Assembly (NCBI RefSeq): GCF_003952165.1 | Contig: NZ_RXFT01000019.1 | Coordinates: 1-64,000, forward strand | Source of the DNA: Variovorax guangxiensis | GTDB lineage: Bacteria > Pseudomonadota > Gammaproteobacteria > Burkholderiales > Burkholderiaceae_C | Reading direction: 5' to 3' | DNA: 64,000 bases | Shown: positions 34,836-42,338 of the stretch, piece by piece | How positions within the stretch are numbered: position 1 is the first letter of the stretch | Layout: every line of letters begins with the position of its first letter | Notes under the pieces: model-generated | Told to the model about the DNA's origin: nothing | Database searches by the model: none | Seen by the model: only the letters and a program-made list of their open reading frames with translations | Made by a program: the position numbers and the translations under genes

Positions 34836-36188
34836 CTATGGATCTTGATGAAGAGGCAGTACGACAGATTTCGCGACCAACGAAGATCCTGTAGTCACAC
34901 TCCTCATGCGCTCGATGGCTGGTGCGAACGCACGGAGAAAGTCAATTTGGGCCACTGATTGGACCCAGCCTGGATGGATGCGACGAACCTGCTGCAAGGC
35001 AACCTCGCCAGAAATGCGTCCCTGATGCCGCCAGATCCAATAGGCAGCCAGCATGGTTCCGGTACGCCCGAGCCCTGCGTGACAGTGCACGGCGATGACC
35101 TCTCCGCTGGCCATCAGCGCTTCGATGCGTTGGCACAATTTGATGGCCTGCGATACCTCAGGGGGCTGCATATCGGTGATCGGGCTGTTCTCGACCACCA
35201 AGCCGTGGCTCCTGGCCAATTCGCCAGGGAACGGTCGGTCTGTGAGCGAAAGCAGTCTGGTTACGCCACAAGCCTGGAGCAGATCGAGATCGTATGTAGC
35301 GGACCGCAGCAGACCAGGCCACGGCATGCCTGCAAGCTGCCCGGGAACAAGCCATACGAAACCATTGGGGCCAAGCGGGCGAGGCGGCTGCGGCCCGAGC
35401 GCGATAGCAGCCAGCTCCGGGGCAGAGCTCCTGTCGGCCGAATGCCGCGCCCCCTCTGGACATGAGCCCGTGCATAGGAACAGTCGACCAGCCTCGCTGA
35501 GCGGCCTGTTGAAGAATAGACGCGCGCCGCTGTGCTCCTGTACGTGCCGGCTGGCAAGCAATACGACCCCATCGGCGATCGATCGACTTTGACTGAGATT
35601 GTGCATAGCGACGAGCACCGAGCGTTGCTGTCGAAATCGACGCAACAACGCGAGGATTGGCCCAGCCTGTTCGCTTGAAAGGCCTGCTGTCGGCTCGTCC
35701 AGAAGCAGCAACGGGGAGTCCACCATCGCGCGGCGAAGCAGCGGCATGAGGCGCTGGTCTGCCAGCGGCAAACCGACGACCGGCATGTGCAGGTTCGGCA
35801 ACAGATGCTCAAGCTGCAGTTCGGCCAGCCAACGTGTCACGCGGACGTACTGCTGTTTGTGGGTCAGACGTGCCCGTTCCGGCCAGTCGTGGACGAGGTT
35901 TTCGAATACGGTTGCCAGCAGCAGCTTGGCCTTCTGCATCACCAGCGGCGGATGCTGTCCCTGCAATACGTAGTCAATGCGCCCCTCAACACGGATAGAA
36001 GGATGATCGGTGTTCTCGCCCGCGATCGTCCGCAGCAGAGTCGACTTTCCTGTGCCGCTGGGGCCAAGCAACACAGTGATTCCCTTTTCGGGGATCTCCA
36101 GATTGACCTGGCTCAAGACCTGATGGTCTCCGTAGGAGATGCAAAGTCCGCGCAACGACAGCACGCTACCCATAGCGGCGCCCCTCAT
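34836..36188 (-). CDS. ABC ATPase fused to a dual-specificity/tyrosine phosphatase
   Basis: A 450-residue soluble protein. Residues 8-225 are an ABC ATPase: Walker A GPSGTGKST (42-50), Gln76/78 in the Q-loop region, Walker B LLLLDE (160-165) and His196 as H-loop. The signature LSGGQ is degenerate (GLPLADQR, 139-146). Residues 275-425 are a cysteine phosphatase of CDC14/DSP type: FVWLVPGQLAGMPWPG, general acid Asp339 in ITDM, and the P-loop HCHAGLGRTG with Cys369 and Arg375. Both active sites look intact apart from the signature. No permease gene is present. The start overlaps the GTPase stop (ATGA). A role in phosphosignalling linked to the GTPase is inferred. Confidence 0.88.
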   Translation of the reverse strand: MRGAAMGSVLSLRGLCISYGDHQVLSQVNLEIPEKGITVLLGPSGTGKSTLLRTIAGENTDHPSIRVEGRIDYVLQGQHPPLVMQKAKLLLATVFENLVHDWPERARLTHKQQYVRVTRWLAELQLEHLLPNLHMPVVGLPLADQRLMPLLRRAMVDSPLLLLDEPTAGLSSEQAGPILALLRRFRQQRSVLVAMHNLSQSRSIADGVVLLASRHVQEHSGARLFFNRPLSEAGRLFLCTGSCPEGARHSADRSSAPELAAIALGPQPPRPLGPNGFVWLVPGQLAGMPWPGLLRSATYDLDLLQACGVTRLLSLTDRPFPGELARSHGLVVENSPITDMQPPEVSQAIKLCQRIEALMASGEVIAVHCHAGLGRTGTMLAAYWIWRHQGRISGEVALQQVRRIHPGWVQSVAQIDFLRAFAPAIERMRSVTTGSSLVAKSVVLPLHQDP

Positions 36189-36763
36189 GCAACGCAGGGC
36201 TTAATCGGCAAACGCTGCGACACTTCCAGCATCGCAGCCAGCGTCACCAGAGCCGCACGCACATCCGAGCGCTCGCGTGTGTCCATGGTGAGCACCGGTG
36301 GCGTGCACATCATGCATCCGCATCGTGCTCTCGCCGCGTGGAGATAGTCGTCGTAGACCGACAGAGGTAGCTGAGGCGCGCAATCGACGTGGGTAAGACC
36401 AACTGCCATCGGTAGACGTTGTCTCGGCACCTGCATCAGCGCCGTGTGATAGCGGCGGAAGTCGGCAACAGGGTCTGCAGCGGAATGATCGAGCACCAGA
36501 AGCACTGCATCGCTCTGTTCCAGAAGAATCTCCCACATGAAGTCGAAGCGATCCTGGCCTGGAGCTCCATAAAGGACCACGCGCTCGGTATCGCTCAGCT
36601 GCAAGATCCCCATGTCCATGGCCACTGTGGTCGTTCGCTTGAGATCGGCGACCTCGTCGGACGCTTGAACGTCGGTGTCGACGGCCTCAATGTCGCTGAT
36701 CGTGCGAACTGCAGTAGTCTTGCCTGCCCCCACCGGGCCGAGGAAAAGAATGCGGCTCTCCAT
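36185..36763 (-). CDS. Small Ras-like GTPase (COG2229 type)
   Basis: A 192-residue GTPase paralogous to the one at 23663. It has the P-loop GPVGAGKTT (9-17), the switch I threonines TTT (44-46), switch II GAPGQDRFDFMWEIL (66-80) and THVD (124-127) where NKxD is expected, so the specificity Asp is kept. The C-terminal region has an unusual Cys cluster RCGCMMC (about 147-153). It begins two bases after the winged-helix-like gene and is coupled to the ABC-phosphatase gene downstream. The Roadblock proteins of the operon are its probable regulators. Confidence 0.9.
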   Translation of the reverse strand: MESRILFLGPVGAGKTTAVRTISDIEAVDTDVQASDEVADLKRTTTVAMDMGILQLSDTERVVLYGAPGQDRFDFMWEILLEQSDAVLLVLDHSAADPVADFRRYHTALMQVPRQRLPMAVGLTHVDCAPQLPLSVYDDYLHAARARCGCMMCTPPVLTMDTRERSDVRAALVTLAAMLEVSQRLPIKPCVA

Positions 36764-36765
36764 GA

Positions 36766-37134
36766 TCAGCTCAACAACTTGGTCAAGAGCTTTCCCCAGA
36801 GGGTGACTCGAGGCGGAACCTGGGGCTGATCGGTCGCAGCTTTTTCTGCGAGGAGCACCTCGTCGTTGCGCTGGTGCGGTCCGCTGCTCACCCTTAGATG
36901 CCCCTCATCATGCAAGGCACGAAGTACGTGCTGCACGTCATCACTCCGAAGTCCAAGTCGACGATGAATCAGATAACCAACAGAGGGGGTGTAAGCCAGG
37001 AGAACGCAAATTCGCGCATAGATTCCAAGTCTCTCCGCCGGCAGTCGCCGCAGCTGTGGCCAGCTCGCCAAAGTCAGCATCTCAGTTTCGAATGCGCTTT
37101 TGGCTATGTCGGTTCTGGATGACGGGAGATTCAT
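36766..37134 (-). CDS. Winged-helix-like protein leading the Roadblock operon
   Basis: A 122-residue protein starting at ATG 37134 (a TTG two codons upstream is possible). A predicted winged helix is at residues 28-80: LPAERLGIYARICVLLAYTPSVGYLIHRRLGL ... VQHVLRALHDEGHLRVSSG, the last part being the wing. The N-terminal region is Ser/Thr-rich and the tail Pro-rich. It is the first gene of the operon and resembles the C-terminal part of the 22980 protein in the smaller cluster. It may regulate the operon or bind the GTPase. Confidence 0.7.
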   Translation of the reverse strand: MNLPSSRTDIAKSAFETEMLTLASWPQLRRLPAERLGIYARICVLLAYTPSVGYLIHRRLGLRSDDVQHVLRALHDEGHLRVSSGPHQRNDEVLLAEKAATDQPQVPPRVTLWGKLLTKLLS

Positions 37135-37706
37135 ACTCAAGCGACGTGGCTAGAACCTGCAACGGATAGGGGAGGAGTCATCTTTTCCAAGGTAGGGCGG
37201 ACTCAAGATGACGACGGATAACCTAAGGCGTCATTGTTATCAAAAAGTCTTAAGTTGATTAGGACGAAGTTGGAATTTCATTCGTCCGCTTTCGAAAGGA
37301 ATCTGGAACGACCTATGCCATCTCCCCATCAAAGACAATTCGTATTCCGGTTGCCATGCCCATCGCCAGACAGCAATTGGCCTCAGCAAGCCATCGAGAT
37401 CCATCGACGATGAAGAAGCTAGGACTTCCCCCCAACACGCGCGTCGGCAAACTCGCCAACCAGCAGGCGATCTCAGCTACCAGTGGATTTGTCATCCACG
37501 ACACTTGATACGCCATCGTTGAACTACCAGGGGACATAGCTCCGATGTCACGCCTACGCCAACAGTCGGACATCCAATTGATGGCTCAAGTACATCGCTC
37601 GCGCTAAGAACTGCCACAGGCCTCGGCTGTACTCGCGCGAGAGCTGGAAGCATCACGATTCGGCACGCCACCCGAAGTCGACGGGGCAGCGCTTGCCTCA
37701 ATCAAT
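37135..37706. promoter_or_regulatory. Region upstream of the Roadblock operon
   Basis: About 570 bases between the Roadblock operon and pilX, with the operon promoter on the minus strand. It contains the shared motif at 37257-37287. A short minus-strand open frame at 37313-37495 is not supported as a gene. Confidence 0.5.
37257..37287 (-). promoter_or_regulatory. Copy of a motif shared by three promoters (site C)
   Basis: Plus-strand sequence GATTAGGACG ... TTCATTCGTCC agrees ungapped at 21 of 31 positions with site A (41905-41935). The core TTCAWTCRTCC is shared by all three sites. It lies 123 bases upstream of the 37134 start. It could bind the OmpR-type regulators or another factor of this region. 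Confidence 0.4.
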
Positions 37707-39605
37707 CTAGAGGTATCGTGCCCACATCACTTTCACAGACGCACTGCTGGATGCACTGCCTGTTGAGCTCGTGTCTTGTCCTGCAGGCTGCCGCAAGCGA
37801 GATTGATCGATGACCGTTTTGGCGCCAAAGGAGTTCGATAAACCTGAGCGCCCAAGATACCCGGAGTTCACCAATCCGGAAATGGTTGTGTTGCCAGCTG
37901 TCTGAATGACGTCGCCTGCGATGACGTTGCCCGTGATCTCATTTCGAGAACCGAGATTGATCACGCCTCCCGAATACTGCTTGTTGGCATCGTAGCTTCC
38001 GGCGAGCAGCGCGACATCCCCAAGTCTGAGCTCCACCAGTGCGCCTTTTTTGCAGAGATTAGAGGGATAGACGTTGGGGAAGACGGTGTTCTGACAAATG
38101 ATGTCGAAGCCGGCGTAGTTCGGCGAGATGACGAAAGTATCGCTCGATGTCGAAATATTTCCGGTAGACAACACGGTGTTGTAGTAGTGGCCGGATCCCA
38201 GATTGACGTTGCCCTTGAAAAGTACGGTGCCAGGCACGAGGATCGTGCTTCCCGAAGGGCCATTGAGGTTCCAGGTGTTGTTCCAATAGCCGAAGCAAGT
38301 GTTCTGTGCCGAATAGCCGTTGCATATCTTGATGCTGCATGATTTGGCATCGTAGGTAGCCGTGTCGCAGAGGTAGTCCTGCTGTCCTCCCGAACCTGCG
38401 ACGAAATAGGTTTTCCCCTCTGTGAGCCCTGACACGCTATGAACCGTGACCTTGATGTGACCATCGGCGTCCCGGTCAAAGACGAAGTTCGCAGAAGACA
38501 TGAAGGACAAGGCATCAATTACCGGGGCGCTGGTCGCCTGCGGTTTCACTGGGTCGATGCTGACTTTCAGATCGGGATCGACAGTGAGATGTATGTCCTT
38601 GCTATAGCTTGCGATCGGCTTGACTGCTCCTGCGACCATGCCTGCTGCGATATGACTGCAGCAGCCGGTCTCCTCGAAGTTTCCTTGCGCAAGGAGTTCA
38701 GTGTTGACGGTCGATTGGCGCCCAAAGACGGTTCCCTTCGAATGCACCGTGTCTGCCTTCGTGCCATCTGTGAGCGTGACGTTGCCGATGGCCTCGATGA
38801 CACCGTAGGTCCCGCCATTGGAGTCAATGACGTTGCCATTGGCCTTCAGGGCCGTAACCTTCAGAGCGCCTCCATGACCCGTGATGTTCTTCATCGACTG
38901 TACGGTTCCGTAGTTCCCTTCCAGATCGACGTCACCCTCCGCTACAAGCGACTTTGCGTCACCGTATCCTCTCAATGACACACTGCCTGAGGAATACACG
39001 GAGTCATAGCCGGAGATGCTTCCGCTGCCGGATATATTGCCGTCAACGTATATCTTTCCGTCCCCTGAGCCTCTGTACTTGTTCTCTCCACCGATATCCA
39101 GTGGGCCGCGGATGTTGTTCCCGGTAGGCAACTGCGATGTCTCATCACCATTGCCTGGGGCTGCGCCGGCGCAATAGACGACATCCAGCGTACTGGTGGC
39201 CGGCCCTGCCGGCGCGGTGATCGTCGCTCGCACACGAGAGAGTCCCCCACAGTAGGTCGAATCTGCAAGCACGACGTCCAGCAGCTTGCCGGAGACTGCC
39301 TTGAGATCCCCATTGAAAGCGATCGCATCTCCCGATTTGAGGGAGCTGATTTCCGCCCCCGTTTGCAAAAGATACTGACGAACAGCCTCTGCCCCCGACC
39401 ATGCGCCCAGTTGGGCTTGCGTCGCGGCATGCGAGGTCAACGACTTGGACTTGAATCCCTTGTCGTAGCTCATGGCCGCAAAGACCATCACGCTCAACGA
39501 AAACCCGATCAGCAGGACCATGAGCACTGTGGCAATGCCTCGTTGAACACTGCTGCGAGAATGGCGCGCTCGGTACGGCGACGGGATCAGGTGCTTACCT
39601 GTCAT
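37707..39605 (-). CDS. pilX: PilX-like minor pilin with a long beta-helix domain
   Basis: A 632-residue protein. The N-terminus has a basic leader RSSVQRG followed by a 20-residue hydrophobic helix (IATVLMVLLIGFSLSVMVF), as in PilX/GspK-type minor pilins without Glu at +5. The rest is far longer than ordinary PilX (about 170-200 residues). Repeating short Gly/Ser/Val strands (VDGNISGSGSISGYDSVYS, LVAEGDVDLEGNYG, VTALKANGNVID) suggest bactofilin-like or pectate-lyase-like beta-helix turns. Cys pairs are spread through the middle. The ATG overlaps the pilW stop. It would cap or extend the pilus tip. Confidence 0.75.
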   Translation of the reverse strand: MTGKHLIPSPYRARHSRSSVQRGIATVLMVLLIGFSLSVMVFAAMSYDKGFKSKSLTSHAATQAQLGAWSGAEAVRQYLLQTGAEISSLKSGDAIAFNGDLKAVSGKLLDVVLADSTYCGGLSRVRATITAPAGPATSTLDVVYCAGAAPGNGDETSQLPTGNNIRGPLDIGGENKYRGSGDGKIYVDGNISGSGSISGYDSVYSSGSVSLRGYGDAKSLVAEGDVDLEGNYGTVQSMKNITGHGGALKVTALKANGNVIDSNGGTYGVIEAIGNVTLTDGTKADTVHSKGTVFGRQSTVNTELLAQGNFEETGCCSHIAAGMVAGAVKPIASYSKDIHLTVDPDLKVSIDPVKPQATSAPVIDALSFMSSANFVFDRDADGHIKVTVHSVSGLTEGKTYFVAGSGGQQDYLCDTATYDAKSCSIKICNGYSAQNTCFGYWNNTWNLNGPSGSTILVPGTVLFKGNVNLGSGHYYNTVLSTGNISTSSDTFVISPNYAGFDIICQNTVFPNVYPSNLCKKGALVELRLGDVALLAGSYDANKQYSGGVINLGSRNEITGNVIAGDVIQTAGNTTISGLVNSGYLGRSGLSNSFGAKTVIDQSRLRQPAGQDTSSTGSASSSASVKVMWARYL

Positions 39606-40339
39606 GATTGAATGTTCGTCAAGCAGAGGATGAGTGTGGTTGGACTGCCCGCAACGCCTTTGCCCAATGTACTGTTGCGATACGTTATCGAGAGCTGAAG
39701 AGGAGCGGTTGCGGGATCAATGCCAGTGATGGATTTCGATACACTCCCAAATGGCCAACAGTCAACACTGTTACGCGCATTGAACGCTATCGAAGAAGGC
39801 TGCGAGCGGTCGGCAACAAGAGGAAATGCTTTCCAGGTCAACGAATTGAAGTTGCTGCCAATAGGACTGCATGGCGCTGCAGCCCTGAGGAGATACAAGC
39901 CATGACCATCGCCAGCATCGCTCCACAATGCCATGCACTCACGTGTGGCAGCATCACCCGAAAGAGCTGGATCCATCTCAAAGGCGATCGCATTTCCTGA
40001 CGTGTCTGTCACGGCGATCGGCTGGACCGTACCGCTTAGGCGCTGAGTCTTGGCGTCGAAGGAAGCGTTCTGCAGGAAGACAATCTCCTTTCCGAATGCA
40101 GCCCCTGGCACGCCAAAACCGGCCGACTGTAGCGCTAACTGGGCACTCAGCAGACCGGATGCCAACTGCCCATCCTGTTGGGCGCTGGGTACCAAGCCCG
40201 GCTGCTCCTTGGTTCCGAAGACGCTGTTGAGAACTCCGCGATACACAAACAGCATCGAGAGAACGACCAACAGCGAGATCAATAGGCCAACCATCAGCCC
40301 GACGATCGTGAATCCTTGGATTCGATGACGCATGACCAT
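39602..40339 (-). CDS. pilW: PilW-like minor pilin
   Basis: A 245-residue prepilin. The leader MVMRHRIQG is followed by FTIVGLMVGLLISLLVVLSM, the type IV pilin N-helix. The usual Glu at position +5 is Gly here. The C-terminal half is a globular domain with Cys pairs (Cys in ATRECMAL, APCSPIG, SVDCWPFG, LILCLTN). It overlaps pilX (ATGA) and lies just after pilV. ATG 40339 was chosen; TTG 40345 overlaps the pilV stop and ATG 40333 is also possible. It takes part in pilus assembly and prepilin priming. Confidence 0.85.
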   Translation of the reverse strand: MVMRHRIQGFTIVGLMVGLLISLLVVLSMLFVYRGVLNSVFGTKEQPGLVPSAQQDGQLASGLLSAQLALQSAGFGVPGAAFGKEIVFLQNASFDAKTQRLSGTVQPIAVTDTSGNAIAFEMDPALSGDAATRECMALWSDAGDGHGLYLLRAAAPCSPIGSNFNSLTWKAFPLVADRSQPSSIAFNARNSVDCWPFGSVSKSITGIDPATAPLQLSITYRNSTLGKGVAGSPTTLILCLTNIQS

Positions 40340-40341
40340 CT

Positions 40342-40794
40342 TCAATTCTTCAGAAGCAGTGGATCGCTGCTGCCGAATCGAACGGGATCGACAGCGCGGA
40401 ACTCCACATGCGGGACCTTGACGGTCTTGCTGACCCCGCTGGCTGTGACAGTACTCTCGGCGATAGAGCAGCTGCGGTCCACCGACTTCAGTTCTATCCC
40501 TTCGGCAAGGGTCAGCTGCAAGGAGGTTTGGTTGTTACCTGCATCGGGACACCCATCCGCAAATCCCGTCGCCTGCAACTGCGATCGCAAAGCACCAACT
40601 GCCAGGTTCTGCGCATTGCCTGTACGCTGCGCAGCGGCGGAACGCGCCGCAGCGTAGGCGAGGGCAAAGCCAAAGCTCCCCACGAGGATGGTGGCCACCA
40701 ATGCTTCGAGAAGCATGGCGCCTCGCTGCTTGCGCCTCGGGAGATGCGCTTGTCTAGTTGAGTGCATTGCTTCCATCGCTTGGGTACTTTTCAT
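40342..40794 (-). CDS. pilV: PilV-like minor pilin
   Basis: A 150-residue prepilin. RRKQRG precedes AMLLEALVATILVGSFGF, which has the cleavable Gly and the Glu at +5. The remainder has two Cys residues and a short beta-rich tail ending in DPLLLKN. It overlaps the fimT stop region by 41 bases and ends two bases before the chosen pilW start. PilV proteins are accessory pilins needed for type IV pilus function. Confidence 0.85.
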   Translation of the reverse strand: MKSTQAMEAMHSTRQAHLPRRKQRGAMLLEALVATILVGSFGFALAYAAARSAAAQRTGNAQNLAVGALRSQLQATGFADGCPDAGNNQTSLQLTLAEGIELKSVDRSCSIAESTVTASGVSKTVKVPHVEFRAVDPVRFGSSDPLLLKN

Positions 40795-41233
40795 TCCCTC
40801 GGCTCACGACATAGGAACCTGCGCCGCAAGTGACCGAATTGATCACTGCCGTCACCTGCAGCGCCAGGTTATTCAATGCAACACACTGCACACTCTGTCC
40901 GTTGAGGACGACATTGGCACTCGTCTCTGCGATCCAGACTGCATCACCATTGCATGCCAGCTTGCTGGGCACTCGGTCATAGACACAGAGCTTCGCGTCA
41001 GCAGCCACCAGCACGGAGGACGGAGCATCCCCGGACACCGAGTTTCCGTTGCGCAGCGCAACACTCTTGGCGTGTGCCATCGCCTCCACCAATCGGTGTG
41101 TGCTCTGGCGTACGCGTGCCGCATCAACCCATGCGGTTGTAAATGGCGCGGCGATCAGCGCCAGAAAAGCCATGATCGCGACGACCACCAGCATCTCTAT
41201 AAGCGTGAAGCCATCACTGACCGATTTCACCAT
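40754..41233 (-). CDS. fimT: FimT/GspH-like minor pilin
   Basis: A 159-residue prepilin. The leader MVKSVSDG is very short. The helix FTLIEMLVVVAIMAFLALIA carries Glu+5. The segment RLVEAMAHAKSVALRNGNSV is typical of the GspH/FimT family. Four Cys residues suggest disulfides. It overlaps pilE by 7 bases and pilV by 41 bases, so the five pilin genes form one operon. Confidence 0.87.
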   Translation of the reverse strand: MVKSVSDGFTLIEMLVVVAIMAFLALIAAPFTTAWVDAARVRQSTHRLVEAMAHAKSVALRNGNSVSGDAPSSVLVAADAKLCVYDRVPSKLACNGDAVWIAETSANVVLNGQSVQCVALNNLALQVTAVINSVTCGAGSYVVSRGNEKYPSDGSNALN

Positions 41234-41718
41234 GTCGAGAACCCGCAGGCAGAACTCGCAGACTTGACACCCGCGTTATCAAGTGACAATTCGCAGCCGG
41301 CAGAGCCGCTGATGCCCGACGCCTTCAACAGGTATGTTGAAGCGGTGCTCTCCACCGTATAGCTGAAGTACTGGCTCATCGAAGCACTCCAGCCTGAAAA
41401 AACCTTCGAGTCCGCTTTGGTGCCGCGAGCAAAGACCTTGTAGTCAAGCTGAAGCTGGCGAACGTTTTCCATATTGAGCGCCAAGGCACCCAGATCAGCT
41501 CCAGCGGCACGAGCTCGACTCTTCCTTACATAGGATTCATAGGATGGGAGAGCAATAGCCGCCAAGATCGCAATCAAGGCGACCACGATCATCATTTCAA
41601 TCAGCGTGAATCCCGCCTCACTCGATCGATAGCGCGAATGCGGCGACGAATGATTCGGCCATTGCGAAGCAGCTATGCCCGTTGGCTTCAATTTGATTTC
41701 CCTGAATGTATGAGGCAT
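41227..41718 (-). CDS. pilE: Type IV pilin PilE
   Basis: A 163-residue prepilin. After a long leader of about 36 residues ending RYRSSEAG comes FTLIEMMIVVALIAILAAIA with Glu+5. The C-terminal region has the disulfide-loop pattern GCELSLDNAG ... SSACGFSTW. The leader is longer than usual (6-25 residues); a TTG start inside it (MKPTGIAASQ) would shorten it. The ATG at 41718 was preferred to an earlier Met at 41802 because upstream codons look non-coding. It is the first gene of the minor-pilin operon and lies 187 bases after motif site A. Confidence 0.85.
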   Translation of the reverse strand: MPHTFREIKLKPTGIAASQWPNHSSPHSRYRSSEAGFTLIEMMIVVALIAILAAIALPSYESYVRKSRARAAGADLGALALNMENVRQLQLDYKVFARGTKADSKVFSGWSASMSQYFSYTVESTASTYLLKASGISGSAGCELSLDNAGVKSASSACGFSTW

Positions 41719-41904
41719 GTGAGGGGGATTGAAGAATCCGTGATCACTTCGAACCAACGAAATCGCTTGCTTAACCCAGAAGGCGCTTGAGACAGTCCGC
41801 ACCTCATCGCCCTCCGCATGCCGTCCTATCGATAAGGTGAAACCAACGCCCAGCAGAACGCAAGAGTTGGAAAAGCACGAAGTCTTTCCTAAATTGCCGG
41901 GGAC

Positions 41905-41939
41905 GACTAGAGCGGATTCAGGACTTCAATCGTCCATTT
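41905..41939 (-). promoter_or_regulatory. Copy of a motif shared by three promoters (site A)
   Basis: The plus-strand sequence GACTAGAGCGGA ... TTCAATCGTCCATTT agrees with site B (54504-54538) at 26 of 35 positions without gaps. It is 187 bases upstream of pilE. Function unknown; a binding site is inferred. Confidence 0.45.
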
Positions 41940-41959
41940 GGGGATGAAAATCTTTGCTG

Positions 41960-41984
41960 GGCCGGCCTGCGAGTTGAGCCGGCC
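41960..41984. terminator. GC-rich hairpin, possible terminator
   Basis: GGCCGGC (41960-41966) and GCCGGCC (41978-41984) pair perfectly around an 11-base loop, then TTTCGTT. It lies between the efflux operon end and pilE. Direction and role are uncertain, since no plus-strand gene reads into it. Confidence 0.4.
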
Positions 41985-42338
41985 TTTCGTTGCCGCAGAA
42001 GCAGAGATGTGCCAGGCGCTCAACTCGGCCCAAGGCCTCAGTTCATTTGCGCAACGGAATTCGACAGGCGTTCACCGCGACGGTGCATGGCGAGATCCAC
42101 TGGCAGAGCTCAGGCGACAAGCTCCCCGGAGCGCGGGGCAGCGCGCTATATGGATGCCTTGCCCCACCTCGACGCAATGAGCATCCGTACCCCATCTTGA
42201 GCTGTTGCGCGCAGATCATTGATTCTGAAGTTGTGCCCTGACCAATGCAGCCCGTTCGACGAGGTTGAGCGCCGACAGGAGCAGGAGCTTGCGGGCGTCG
42301 GTCCGCACGCTCAAGAGGGATGCCGTGTGTTTTGTCGA

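Larger units (their letters stand above)
41719..42338. promoter_or_regulatory. Region upstream of the pilin operon, with hairpin
   Basis: About 620 bases between the minus-strand efflux operon end and pilE. It holds the pil promoter, motif site A (41905-41939) and a GC-rich hairpin (41960-41984). No gene is convincing here; the open frames on both strands translate to Arg/Cys/Ser-rich sequence. Confidence 0.5.

Noticed and set aside
37313..37495. Short minus-strand open frame in the pilX/Roadblock gap
   Set aside because: About 60 residues with no ribosome site, no family and no operon partner; it sits in a promoter region.
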